Source: Laspinema palackyanum D2a
GTDB taxonomy: Bacteria; Cyanobacteriota; Cyanobacteriia; Cyanobacteriales; Laspinemataceae
Direction of reading: 5' to 3'
Assembly (NCBI GenBank): GCA_025370845.1
Contig: JAMXFF010000023.1
Span: 1 to 60,912, forward strand
DNA length: 60,912 nt
Of this stretch, positions 34,661 to 43,217 are shown one piece after another; position 1 is the first letter of the stretch; each line of letters begins with the position of its first letter. The position numbers and the translations under genes are program-made. Under the pieces are notes generated by a model. That model had not been told where the DNA came from. It saw nothing but the letters and a program-made list of their open reading frames with translations, and searched no databases.

Positions 34661-35947
34661 CTAACTCACGTTAGGATACCCTTCGTTATCCCGAATATCT
34701 AAGTCAATTTCTGTGGCAGCCCGTTCTAAGGCTTGTTGCACTTCCAAACCATTGCGAATGTTATTAAAGGCTTCTTGAAAGGCTGAAGTAATCACCGGAT
34801 AACCGGGAGTTTGGGGACGGGGAACGGTTTTGTTATTCAACAATTGGGATGAGAATAAGCGCAACGGGCCGCCTTCGCGGTATAACGGAGATTGCGCGAT
34901 CGCACTTTGGGTGGCGGGGACGGCCCCATTGGCATTGGACATGGCAAGCACTTCATCCTGCTGTAACAGAAACTCTAAAAATGCCATTGCTGCTTGGGGG
35001 TTGTCACTTCTTTCTGTAATTCCCCAATTCCATGAACCCTGGGCGGTTTTCGATCCATTGCCTAAATTCGGCAGAGGCAACACCACTAAATCATCCCCAA
35101 AAGCCTCTGCATAACTCGGATAGACCCAATGTCCCACCCAAGAAAGCGCCACCCGTCCCGTGGTAAAGGCGGCGTCATCTACATTGGGATCAACGTAGCC
35201 ATTTTGCATCCAAGACTGCACCTGTTCCATTGCTGCCACGGATTCGGGACTATCCATGACCCCAGAAGCGGTTTGGTAATTTGTGCGATCAATGGTTGCA
35301 CCGCCCGCAGAATATAATAGCGGCATAAAGGCATAAGTAAACCATTCTCCGGAATAGTTCAGTTTGAGGTCCAGCACTTGTCCGTCCGGGTCATTTTCCG
35401 CTAAGGTGGCTAATGCGCGATTAAATTCTTCTGCGGTCCAAGCGTCGGCGTTGCCTTGCGGGATGCGAATTCCAGCAGATTCTAGCATACTGCGTCGTCC
35501 GTAAATGCCGAGCCCGGAATCAAAAGTGCCGACGGAATAGAGGCGATCGTTATAGGTTCCCTGAGTGATAATCGAAGGCAACAAATCCATGCGGACTTCT
35601 GGCGAAATCAAGTCGTCAATGGGTCGGAGGTTTTGCTGCCAGACATAATTGTAGATAAATGGCCCATCAAATTCTAGCACATCGGGCAAATCCCGTGAGA
35701 TTGCTGCCGCTTGGATTTGGGCATTATAGGAACCTTCCGGTAGAAATGTGAGCCTAACGGTGACCTCATCATGAGCGGCATTAAACCGAGTGACTTGTTC
35801 TTGCAGGGTGATTCGTTCTGCATCTTGACCGGCGTGCGCCCAGACTTCCAGGGTTCCGGGGTCCCTGGCATTCCTGACACATCCAGCAACGATGCTGAGG
35901 AGAAATACGGTAAAAGCAAGCATTCGATATAAACGTTTAAATTTCAT
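34661..35947 (-). CDS. Sugar ABC importer substrate-binding lipoprotein
   Basis: A 428-residue extracellular solute-binding protein, family 1. The N-terminus is a lipoprotein signal ending in the lipobox SIVAGC, so the mature protein is lipid-anchored in the periplasm. The body has family segments such as LEVWAHAGQDAERITLQEQV, DVLEFDGPFIYNYVWQ and GSWNWGITERSDNPQAAMAFLEFLL. It captures the sugar and delivers it to the permeases. The frame extends 10 residues further to ATGs at 35974-35977, but the ATG at 35947 places the charged n-region directly before the hydrophobic core. It is the first gene of the four-gene operon. The substrate is not identifiable from sequence alone. Confidence 0.92.
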   Translation of the reverse strand: MKFKRLYRMLAFTVFLLSIVAGCVRNARDPGTLEVWAHAGQDAERITLQEQVTRFNAAHDEVTVRLTFLPEGSYNAQIQAAAISRDLPDVLEFDGPFIYNYVWQQNLRPIDDLISPEVRMDLLPSIITQGTYNDRLYSVGTFDSGLGIYGRRSMLESAGIRIPQGNADAWTAEEFNRALATLAENDPDGQVLDLKLNYSGEWFTYAFMPLLYSAGGATIDRTNYQTASGVMDSPESVAAMEQVQSWMQNGYVDPNVDDAAFTTGRVALSWVGHWVYPSYAEAFGDDLVVLPLPNLGNGSKTAQGSWNWGITERSDNPQAAMAFLEFLLQQDEVLAMSNANGAVPATQSAIAQSPLYREGGPLRLFSSQLLNNKTVPRPQTPGYPVITSAFQEAFNNIRNGLEVQQALERAATEIDLDIRDNEGYPNVS

Positions 35948-36307
35948 GGCGGGTTGATTGTGATTCCCAAACATCATTGGTTCCCGTTCTATCTCTATCT
36001 ACACTACAAATGGGATCTTTTTGTGGGTTTAGGGAAGAAAAAACAAATAATTTTAAGTTTCTTAACTAAACTTCATCAAAACTTGAATTTTTTTAAAGCA
36101 AGGTTTGGCTCACTTCGGGGTGAGACTCTTTCCTATTCAATTCAGCAGGCGTGAGAGCGGACAGAGTGAGTCTGACTGGAGGCGATCGCCGACTGCCTGG
36201 ATATCTCCTCGAAGTTCAGACTCTTTCGCCTTCCCCTCTGTTATCCCGCTGAAAAAATGCCGGGTCAACGATTTTTGGCCGGGGCTTCAGATGGAGCAGT
36301 CTTAGAG
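35948..36307. other. Promoter region of the ABC importer operon
   Basis: About 360 bases upstream of the binding-protein gene and downstream of the PG-binding gene. AT-rich around 36030-36095, where a promoter might lie. I see no clear operator, hairpin or gene. Confidence 0.35.
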
Positions 36308-36556
36308 TTAGGAACGGCTTTTTTTCAAGAAAAACCAAGTTTGGCGATCAACCTTTCCATCCATAATTACTGTCGCTTCAGGATATTGTAAATTGATATC
36401 TCCTTGAAAGTTTTTAACTGCTGCTTCGGTTTCAGGCCCAAATGTTCCATCAACTCCCGCCTCACCTAAATCGTACCCCATATTTAATAAAATCTGTTGA
36501 ACTTCTTTAACCTCTTCCCCTTGACTTCCCCGTTCTAATATGCGTTGATCTAACAT
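36308..36556 (-). CDS. Small peptidoglycan-binding (PG_binding_1-like) protein
   Basis: An 82-residue protein that is essentially one PG_binding_1-like fold: ILERGSQGEEVKEVQQILLN, then DGTFGPETEAAVKNFQ and DGKVDRQTW. These are the conserved positions of the three-helix peptidoglycan-binding domain. No signal peptide is visible, so either it is not exported by Sec or it acts inside the cell as an orphan domain. ATG start at 36556. Confidence 0.8.
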   Translation of the reverse strand: MLDQRILERGSQGEEVKEVQQILLNMGYDLGEAGVDGTFGPETEAAVKNFQGDINLQYPEATVIMDGKVDRQTWFFLKKSRS

Positions 36557-37066
36557 AATTGTGCCTCCAACTTTTTCTAAAAATTTGATAAAATTCCCAC
36601 AGGTTCTCCGCTGGGTCTGATTCAGTCCAGAACTCCAACTCTGACCTATTCAGAGCCAGTTTAGCCCTGTCTCGGGTGGGTCTCCCACTATCCCCGGATA
36701 TATTTTGGTGATGAAATCCTCGGGCGTTGCTACAGTCTGCAAAAGACAAAGGGGGTTTTTTCACAAAGCTTTTACTCATTCGTACCCAATTAGGGCCATT
36801 AACCGGGCTTGTTAGGACCTGGTTAATGGCCCTCGGGAAATGTCCAAAACCAGGGCAAATCCAGGGTTTCCATCGGACCTCGGATGCTCGACCCTGGGGC
36901 GATCGCCCGTCGGATTTCCTGGGGATCGACGGGAGACGACTTCACCTTATGTATTAAAATAGACTTAGCCGGTCCTCTCTATGGATGAGTTAGGCCCTTG
37001 AAAATCCCTCTCCCGATGAACATCGAGCCAGGGTAAATAATCAGCAAAAATTATTAACAACCAACG
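36557..37066. other. Gene-free spacer
   Basis: 510 bases between divergent genes. Short frames on both strands lack motifs or good starts and are not called. A HIP1-like GGCGATCGCC lies near 36899. The 3' part should carry the DUF1622 promoter. Confidence 0.35.
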
Positions 37067-37459
37067 ATGAATTTGCACGGAATTGAAACAGGGATTACAA
37101 CTTTAGTTATATCTGGAAATATCATTTTAACGAGTCTATGTCAACTTTTAGCAATATTAGTGATTGGCCTGGGGGTCACCCGAGCCTTAATAATTTTCGT
37201 CAAAGATGCTCTATTTAAACCGCATACAATGGAAGCCTTTCAACGCAGTCGTTTAGTGATGGGATATTCGTTTTCTTTGGGGTTAAGTTTTCTAATCGGG
37301 GCAACAATTTTAAAAACCATGATTTCCAGTCAGTGGGATGATATCGCCCGGTTAGTGGCGATTATTGCGGTGAGAACGGTCCTGAATTATTTATTATTGC
37401 AGGCGATCGCCAAAGCTACCCCGGAAGTCTCACAAGCCAGCAGTCCGGCTCAAGCCTAA
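37067..37459 (+). CDS. DUF1622 membrane protein
   Basis: A 130-residue integral membrane protein with three spans (SGNIILTSLCQLLAILVIGL; MGYSFSLGLSFLIGATIL; a C-terminal span in the VRTVLNYLLLQA area). The pattern of a short periplasmic N-terminus, the FQRSRLVMGYSFSLGLSFLIG segment and a conserved RTVLNYLL motif is that of DUF1622. Its function is unknown. The ATG at 37067 has only weak upstream purines. The small gene at 37542 follows on the same strand. Confidence 0.8.
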   Translation: MNLHGIETGITTLVISGNIILTSLCQLLAILVIGLGVTRALIIFVKDALFKPHTMEAFQRSRLVMGYSFSLGLSFLIGATILKTMISSQWDDIARLVAIIAVRTVLNYLLLQAIAKATPEVSQASSPAQA

Positions 37460-37541
37460 ACTGCCGTGCCTGGGAGTGTGGCATTTGCCTGGGCGATCGG
37501 CCCTTTGTTGAACAAATTCTGAATTGCTTAGAGGGATTACC

Positions 37542-37718
37542 ATGAAAAAGCTACCCGATGAAAAAACCCTGCTTGAACTGTTGGAAATGACAAAACTCGC
37601 CGAACACAAGGCACGAAGAACTAACGAACTGGCAACAGACATCGCCTTAAAATATCAAAACCGGATGCGGGAAATTCGAGAAACCAGGAAAGGTGAAGTC
37701 AGTGGTATCCAGCAATAA
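37542..37718 (+). CDS. Small hypothetical protein
   Basis: A 58-residue, highly charged, helical protein (Lys/Glu/Arg-rich; MKKLPDEKTLLELLEMTKLA at the start). No domain recognised. The start is chosen at the ATG with AGAGGG seven bases upstream rather than at the TTG 18 bases earlier. It lies 82 bases after the DUF1622 gene and may be co-transcribed. Confidence 0.55.
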   Translation: MKKLPDEKTLLELLEMTKLAEHKARRTNELATDIALKYQNRMREIRETRKGEVSGIQQ

Positions 37719-37804
37719 AGACAGATGGCGATCGCCGATTCACTTAAGAAGGATTGCTGATGGGAGCAATTTCAGGAGGCGATCGCTCTTTAACTTAGCA
37801 CATA

Positions 37805-39712
37805 TTATCCAACCACATCAGTTACGGATTGACCCTGGCATAGATTAGTCGAGGGTAAATACTGTCCGGATAGGGAATGAACCATATCTTCTAGCATTTG
37901 ACCGTAAACTTTATATGTTTGGTCATCTTGACAAACTAAAACCACCTGTTCTACTTGAAAATAGATACTTAAAAATTGTTTAATTTCACTAATGGCAATC
38001 TGAGCAGCAATTTCTAAAGGAAATTGACCCGTTCCTGTCCCCAGTGCTGGAAAGGCAATAGATTTAAGGTGTTGCTTTCGAGCTAAATTGAGACAATTGC
38101 GATAACAATTTGCCAGGAGTTCTTCTTCCTGTCCTTGACCCTCTCTCCAAATTGGCGTAACGGTATGAATCACCCAGGGAGCGGGTAATTTATATCCCGG
38201 TGTTAGCTTGGCTTCTCCGATTTCACAACTCTGCAACGCTCGACACTCTTTTTCCATCTCGGCACCAGCCGATTGATGGATAGCTCCATCTACCTTTGAA
38301 CGGTTAGATGAACTCATAAATAAGCCAAATTTTTTATGAGGAAGGAGGGTGGGGTTGCTGGAGCAAACAATCGCCTCTACCGATTGCTCTTCTATGTTCC
38401 CCCAGATTAGACTGAGGCGATCGGCAAAATTAATCCCGGATTTGAGGAAAACTAACCGACGAATTTCCTCCACTTCTTCGGGTGAAACCTTCGTTAATTT
38501 GGCGATGCGATTGTGTAACTCAACTTCCTCGGGAGTAATCCGTCCGTCAGATTTGGCAAACTCCCAAGCGGTAGTTAAAAGCAATCGATGTTTGATTTCG
38601 GCCTTTTCGGGCTTTTCTTCTTTTAACAATCCTTGACAAAGAATTTCATCAAAATTTGGGGTTTTATTGAGGGCCTCGCGGACTCGTTTAGTATCTTTGT
38701 CATTAATAGCCCCGTTCAAACACAAGGTTTCCAGGGTATCTTTTTCTTGCGCGGACAACTCTCCATCCACCCAAGCCATTGGTAAAGCCGCAATCAGGAC
38801 ATCTCCTAAAAATTTACTTAAATTTCGCTTTTCATTCTGATTCCTCAAAAATAAAGCGCCTTGACTCACGCCAACACCTGTAATAGCAGCTATAGTCAGG
38901 GGAGCAGCTAAAGTTAATAAAGAATACGCAGAAGCACTAACTGCGATTCCCCCACCCAAACCGATCGCAGCTTTGATGGAAGTCAAGAATCCAGCTTGCA
39001 CAAAAACACTGGCAGCAGCACCGTGAACTCCCGCACCGGCAACCACTCCTGCTGCCGCTCCTTCGGCGAACGAACCCCCAATTTTGGCAACGGGTGGTAA
39101 ACCTTCTTTAACGATTCGCAGTTGAATTTCGCCTGGAGATAAAGATTCATTACCCGAGGGGGTTTTTAAGTAGGCTAACAGCGCATTAATCAAGGCAACA
39201 ATGGTGCTGTCATAATCCTTCTGGGGATCAAGTGTACTTTTGACTTGATCGAGGATTTTCTGGGTTTCCTTGACCATTTTTTCCCAGGAAGGACCCAAAT
39301 TTTGCACGAGTTCGTTGCGATCGGCGTAAATTGTGGTGAATTCTTCCTGATACTGCTGAGTTAAGTAGTCTCGATGTAATTCTAAAACAATATCCAAAGT
39401 GACTAGGCTCACAACTAAGGCGATCGCTCCTGCAATTGGCGTCGTAAATGCTCCAATAATGGGAACTCCGGTTAAGGGGATATAGGAAGAAACCAGAAAT
39501 GCCAAAATATTGCCAATAATTAATAAAGCGGTCGTCAAATACTTCCGGGCTTCACCCTCAATATTTTCATCTTTATAAATCTTCCAAAGCAATTGAATAT
39601 ACAGCGGTATTTTGGTGATTTTTGTCATTGCAAAAGTAATGAACTTGCCCGCCACAGGGACAATGACTAAAACAACCAGTTGCATGATAGCTGGAATAAA
39701 TTGGAGAGTCAT
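37805..39712 (-). CDS. Membrane protein with TerB-like region and C-terminal macro domain
   Basis: A 635-residue protein. Residues 1-120 contain about four hydrophobic segments. Residues about 205-290 are a Gly/Ala-rich hydrophobic stretch. Residues about 300-440 contain two acidic helical repeats, WVDGELSAQEKDTLE and KSDGRITPEEVELHNRI, like TerB/tellurite-type metal-binding modules. Residues about 445-625 form a macro domain: AIVCSSNPTLL, VDGAIHQSAGAEMEKEC and FPALGTGTGQFPLEIAAQIA. Macro domains bind or hydrolyse ADP-ribose derivatives. The first ligand loop differs from the usual NAAN...GGGV form, having SSN and a longer loop, so specificity is uncertain. A membrane-tethered ADP-ribose reader suggests a stress or defence role. 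The next genes upstream on the same strand encode unknown hydrophobic proteins. Confidence 0.75.
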   Translation of the reverse strand: MTLQFIPAIMQLVVLVIVPVAGKFITFAMTKITKIPLYIQLLWKIYKDENIEGEARKYLTTALLIIGNILAFLVSSYIPLTGVPIIGAFTTPIAGAIALVVSLVTLDIVLELHRDYLTQQYQEEFTTIYADRNELVQNLGPSWEKMVKETQKILDQVKSTLDPQKDYDSTIVALINALLAYLKTPSGNESLSPGEIQLRIVKEGLPPVAKIGGSFAEGAAAGVVAGAGVHGAAASVFVQAGFLTSIKAAIGLGGGIAVSASAYSLLTLAAPLTIAAITGVGVSQGALFLRNQNEKRNLSKFLGDVLIAALPMAWVDGELSAQEKDTLETLCLNGAINDKDTKRVREALNKTPNFDEILCQGLLKEEKPEKAEIKHRLLLTTAWEFAKSDGRITPEEVELHNRIAKLTKVSPEEVEEIRRLVFLKSGINFADRLSLIWGNIEEQSVEAIVCSSNPTLLPHKKFGLFMSSSNRSKVDGAIHQSAGAEMEKECRALQSCEIGEAKLTPGYKLPAPWVIHTVTPIWREGQGQEEELLANCYRNCLNLARKQHLKSIAFPALGTGTGQFPLEIAAQIAISEIKQFLSIYFQVEQVVLVCQDDQTYKVYGQMLEDMVHSLSGQYLPSTNLCQGQSVTDVVG

Positions 39713-40013
39713 AATTTTTTAATCCTTTGTAGATTGATATCGGGTGCAATTATTGCCTAATATTTATCGCCTGCAATGGGATTATTTTTTGTGTTCTCTA
39801 ATCCTTTATTTTTGGGATTTTATACAAAAAAATATCTTTTTATAGCGGCTTCCGGACTCATGGGGGAGCGAGGTGGTTAGGAGTGCGTAAAGCCTCCAAC
39901 AGACTGACGGGCATCACGAACAGGAGACAGAGCGAGGGATGTGGGGCAATAGGGTATCCTAAGCATCACATCTGGCTCGCTCAGAACACCCAATTAAAAT
40001 GTCGCAACGCTTA
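39713..40013. other. Spacer between the macro-domain gene and the next minus-strand gene
   Basis: 301 bases. The first 120 bases upstream of the macro-domain gene are AT-rich and probably hold its promoter. The rest has no recognisable element. Confidence 0.35.
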
Positions 40014-40376
40014 TTAGACAAACACAAAAAAGACGAGCATTGCTTGAAGAAAGTCAATTATCGCTTGAACCGATATTCCCGTAATGGTAGCAAATTGTGC
40101 CACTACACTGGATATTTCTGCAATTCCACCCCCCGAAGTGGCTAGTGCTATCACCTGGGTCCAAAGTTCCATTAAAGTAGGCCATTTAGCTACGAGGGTT
40201 GCCAAGGAGGCAAGAGACATAAGACTTTCTTTGAGTACCGTTAAGATGTTTATTAGGTAATGGATATTGTCTGCTTCGTTGCTCTGAACATAATTTACAA
40301 TTTCTTCAACTACTGGGTAAAATTGCGTGGAATCCATATTCAATGCTCCGTTAATTTCATCAAGACTTATTTTCAT
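40014..40376 (-). CDS. Small hydrophobic protein of unknown function
   Basis: A 120-residue protein. The N-terminal half is acidic and helical (MKISLDEINGALNMDSTQFY), and the C-terminal half is strongly hydrophobic with Gly/Ala/Val segments, ending in the very hydrophobic IIDFLQAMLVFFVFV. It could insert into membranes, like small pore-forming or immunity-type proteins, but no family is recognised. It lies between two unusual genes on the same strand, with a 14-bp inverted repeat pair just upstream. Confidence 0.6.
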   Translation of the reverse strand: MKISLDEINGALNMDSTQFYPVVEEIVNYVQSNEADNIHYLINILTVLKESLMSLASLATLVAKWPTLMELWTQVIALATSGGGIAEISSVVAQFATITGISVQAIIDFLQAMLVFFVFV

Positions 40377-40387
40377 TCAGAAAATGG

Positions 40388-40515
40388 ATTTTCAGGGTTT
40401 TAGGTGATAATCTGCATTCAAATTTAAGCTAAAAGCTTTGCCCAATCAGGCTTTCATTCTGCAAGATTCCCCTAGGTCCACTGCCCGATCCAAGCGGACT
40501 AAAAACCCTGAAAAT
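40388..40515. repeat. Spaced 14-bp inverted repeat upstream of the small hydrophobic gene
   Basis: ATTTTCAGGGTTTT at 40388-40401 is the exact reverse complement of AAAACCCTGAAAAT at 40502-40515, with 100 bases between. It lies in the gap between two unknown minus-strand genes. It could be a regulatory loop, an attenuator-type structure or the ends of a small repeat. Confidence 0.6.
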
Positions 40516-40557
40516 TCCCCTTTAGCCAACACTAGGGATGGCTGGTCTCTTTTTTTG

Positions 40558-41577
40558 CTAGTAACTTATAGCACAACTTTTTTCTGCCCAGTCTCCAAGT
40601 TGTTTAGCAACAAAGACACTCATTTTGTAAGTACCATAGGTTGTGGCAGCTGTGCCAGCGGTCAACAATCCAGCCATAACTAAGGGTCCACCTACGGCAG
40701 AGGTAACGACGGCGGTTGCGGCTGCACCGTTAGCGTTACTGCCTAGCACAATAGCTAGAGTTTTGGTTAACCCACCTAAACCGAGTTTTGAAACCGTAGA
40801 AGCTATAGCGGCATAACCTGTTAAATTTCCTCCACCATTTGCCGAGACGGATGTAAAAGTCTGCAATAATCGCAATGTAGTTTCAGCACCTTCTTGGATT
40901 GCGGACCAACTTGAGTTATCTATTCCATTTTTCATGTCTTGATATGCTTTACAAAATGTTCCAGGAGTAGCACTCAAGAAATTTTTGACATAATTACGAG
41001 ATTGAGAATTTAGCGATGTAGAAGTAAGGTTTTGTAAAATCATTGACATTACTTTATAGCTTTCGCCGTACTTACTTTCCAGTTGATTTTTGGTAATTTT
41101 CTGTAAGCTATCCCCATATTTGTAAGCGTCAGCAACCAATCCTTGAAGATCTGCGGCTAATTGTTCTTTGCTGAGATGGCTTTGTAGGTTATCGTTTTGA
41201 GAAGATACAAAGTCGTGGACTACTTGCTGTTTTTCCAGGATTTTATCTAAATCTGTAAGCAGTTCTTCCCGAGTTGGCAAGTTTTTCTGGAAAAAGTTAC
41301 GCGAACTATCCATTACATTTTGGCTAGATTTGACTCCTTTTGAAATAAGATCCTTGATTTCATTTTCATTTGGCAATCGCTCTAACAGAGCCAGGGTTAT
41401 CACATCAACGGGTTGAGGGATAGGGAGTTGAAGAGCTACTCCTGTTGATGACTGTGGCATTTTAAATGCTTCAGACTGGGCTAATGCCGCAGGAGTAAAA
41501 AATGCTCCTAGCTGAATAGTAAATGCTACAATCAGGGTAAAGACTGCTACGATTTGTCGAGTGGTTTTGTTAATCAT
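40558..41577 (-). CDS. Exported hypothetical protein with hydrophobic C-terminal region
   Basis: A 339-residue protein. Residues 1-34 are a signal peptide ending near GAFFTPAALAQS. The middle is polar and helical (for example SKEQLAADLQGLVADAYKYG). Residues about 240-325 are Gly/Ala/Ser-rich and hydrophobic, resembling in composition the hydrophobic stretch of the macro-domain protein. No domain recognised. The hydrophobic part might insert into a membrane after export. It is the most upstream of three same-strand unknown genes (40558, 40014, 37805), although the spacers (about 180 and 300 bases) argue against a tight operon. Confidence 0.65.
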   Translation of the reverse strand: MINKTTRQIVAVFTLIVAFTIQLGAFFTPAALAQSEAFKMPQSSTGVALQLPIPQPVDVITLALLERLPNENEIKDLISKGVKSSQNVMDSSRNFFQKNLPTREELLTDLDKILEKQQVVHDFVSSQNDNLQSHLSKEQLAADLQGLVADAYKYGDSLQKITKNQLESKYGESYKVMSMILQNLTSTSLNSQSRNYVKNFLSATPGTFCKAYQDMKNGIDNSSWSAIQEGAETTLRLLQTFTSVSANGGGNLTGYAAIASTVSKLGLGGLTKTLAIVLGSNANGAAATAVVTSAVGGPLVMAGLLTAGTAATTYGTYKMSVFVAKQLGDWAEKSCAISY

Positions 41578-42693
41578 AGTTTTTGATTGAGTAACTGAAT
41601 GCGTTGGCTATAGATAAAGTGAGCCAGATGTCAAGGGAATAGGTATAGCGGAGCCGATCGCCCAGAACAAGCGAGGGCTTTACAAACTACCCAGTTTAGA
41701 AGGCTGAACTCCCTTGTTAAATTCCTGAAATGCTTACTATCCCTGGATTTTGACTATGGGATTTGGAAATCTTCGTCTTCTTCATGGGTATCGTATATAC
41801 GCTTTGTCGCTATCAACCTCTTGCGCTATATTTTCCGGTGATCGGGGTTGATGGCTGTGATTATTCCCTTGGTTTGGGTTGTTTGTATTCATTGTAGAAA
41901 ATCCTTCGTCAGAATACAGGCTTAATCGCTTCGCTATACCAGGGTTTATAGGCGCGCCGTCGAGATTTTTCGTAGATTCCCGCCTCCGAAAGTATGATTA
42001 GCAGTTGCTCGCCTAAGTGAGCCGTGAACCCAGCTATAAAACGCTGGTATCCCGTTGGCTTTCAAAAACCCCGCTCTTGGGAGTCCCTCTATTCTCTGTA
42101 TTGCCTCCCAATCTTACCTAATTATTAGAAGTCAATCTTATTATTGAGTATTGGGGCGGAGATTTCAACCTGACTTTACAAAAGTTATCATTTATTCGGG
42201 TGAGTACCAACTTTTCTGATATCTATCATCAACTATCCTCTATGTCAGGGGGTGCGATCGCGAACCGACTTGATTGCACTCAGGAATGGGTGTTTGCAAA
42301 ACTGAAAACCGCTTAGAGCATCTGGCGCAAAACTGAGAAACCGGATTTGTGGACCGTTGAATCTAAGACGCTACTCGGGCCCTAAAACAGAATTCAGCAA
42401 ATCGTTGATTGACTTGAGGCTGTGTCAATCTTGTCTGTCAACAAACGATGACTTAGACTATGTTACCCCATTCAGACGGGTCAATTTTCGATAAGCCAGT
42501 ACCTCTGCGACTGTAATTGTCCATACCTTACTTGTCCAGAAACTTGGTTCAAGGGGGATGAGGTTGACGCCAATTGCCCTCGGGACCCACTTCCCTTTCT
42601 CAACCCTTGCGGTCCTCTGTTTGCTCTATTTAACCCCCCAGTTTTATCAAAATATCCTAAGTCAATTTGATTTTCTAATATTTGGGAAAACCC
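41578..42693. other. 1.1 kb stretch without a protein gene
   Basis: No coding region is supported. A compact, hairpin-rich segment lies at about 41984-42083 (listed separately). A HIP1-like GCGATCGC lies near 42255. The remainder is unremarkable. Confidence 0.45.
41984..42083 (+). ncRNA. Candidate structured non-coding RNA
   Basis: Ends can pair: CTCCGAAAG (41984-41992) with CTTGGGAG (42076-42083), allowing one internal mismatch. Inside are GCTC/GAGC (42007-42010 with 42019-42022, eight-base loop) and CCAGC/GCTGG (42030-42034 with 42043-42047, eight-base loop). AGCC (42020-42023) can also pair with GGCT (42057-42060), giving an alternative or pseudoknot. The compact nested helices in gene-free DNA suggest a structured RNA. 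By overall feel it resembles the HEARO/omega RNAs of cyanobacterial IS-type elements, but no IscB gene is present and I cannot verify this. Orientation is assumed. Confidence 0.3.
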
Positions 42694-42741
42694 TTGAATT
42701 TTCTCTGAGGAGAATATATACTATTCATGTAAATACATGAA
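42694..42741 (+). promoter_or_regulatory. Promoter with overlapping palindromic operator
   Basis: A -35 TTGAAT (42694-42699) and -10 TATACT (42717-42722) are separated by 17 bases. A perfect palindrome TTCATGTA-AA-TACATGAA (42724-42741) begins one base after the -10 and would cover the transcription start. The ATG of the XRE gene follows at 42757. A similar sequence stands before the second XRE gene. This is the layout of an autorepressed promoter. Confidence 0.65.
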
Positions 42742-42756
42742 TTTTTGATAAATTAC

Positions 42757-43098
42757 ATGGAGTTTTCCCTTGGTCCTCGGCTGCGTGCCACCCGGCAACG
42801 ACTTGGTTTAACTCAGGAACAGGTTATTGAACAGCTTAAAGACTGCTATGGTGTCGCGATGAGTCAACAGGCGCTCTCCTGTATTGAACATGGCAAGCGG
42901 AAGATTGATGCGGAACGGGAATTACCGGCATTAGCGGCAGTGTATGGTCAGGCGATCGATTCGTTTTACCAGTCCTGGACTCTACCAGCAGGGGTGGAGG
43001 CTCCCTCGGTGTCTGGGGGTGATTTACAGTCTCTGACCCCGGAGGAGAAATTTCACCTGGCGATCGCCCTCCTGCATCAAGTTTTCCTCAATTCGTAG
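42757..43098 (+). CDS. XRE-family transcriptional regulator (first paralogue)
   Basis: A 113-residue protein with an N-terminal helix-turn-helix of the XRE/Cro type: LRATRQRLGLTQEQVIEQL then MSQQALSCIEHGKRKIDAER. The remaining ~45 residues are a short unrecognised tail. It probably binds the palindrome overlapping its own promoter. The ATG at 42757 is preferred over a TTG at 42745 because the HTH starts directly after it. The second paralogue begins about 120 bases after the stop, and the HTH regions are nearly identical (both contain AERELPALAAVYGQAIDSFY). Confidence 0.85.
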   Translation: MEFSLGPRLRATRQRLGLTQEQVIEQLKDCYGVAMSQQALSCIEHGKRKIDAERELPALAAVYGQAIDSFYQSWTLPAGVEAPSVSGGDLQSLTPEEKFHLAIALLHQVFLNS

Positions 43099-43190
43099 CG
43101 GTTCTGAGTGGCTCCTCCGGGGGCCATACATGATTATTGGAATTGCACATTTTTATCGGATACTACCGGGACTCTGGAGAATGTAAGACT

Positions 43191-43209
43191 TTCGTGTAGT
43201 TTACATGAT
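43191..43209 (+). promoter_or_regulatory. Second, degenerate copy of the XRE operator
   Basis: TTCGTGTA-GTT-TACATGAT matches the palindrome at 42724-42741 with one change in the left half and a three-base spacer. The extended TACATGATTTTCTGATA (43202-43218) matches TACATGAATTTTTGATA (42734-42750) at 15 of 17 positions. It runs up to the start codon at 43218, so binding here could block translation-proximal transcription. Confidence 0.55.
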
Positions 43210-43217
43210 TTTCTGAT

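Noticed and set aside
36507-36779. 90-codon minus-strand frame overlapping the PG-binding gene start
   Set aside because: Overlaps a recognisable domain gene in another frame and has no motif.
42558-42740. 60-codon frame upstream of the first XRE gene
   Set aside because: Runs through the promoter and operator of the XRE gene; no recognisable motif.
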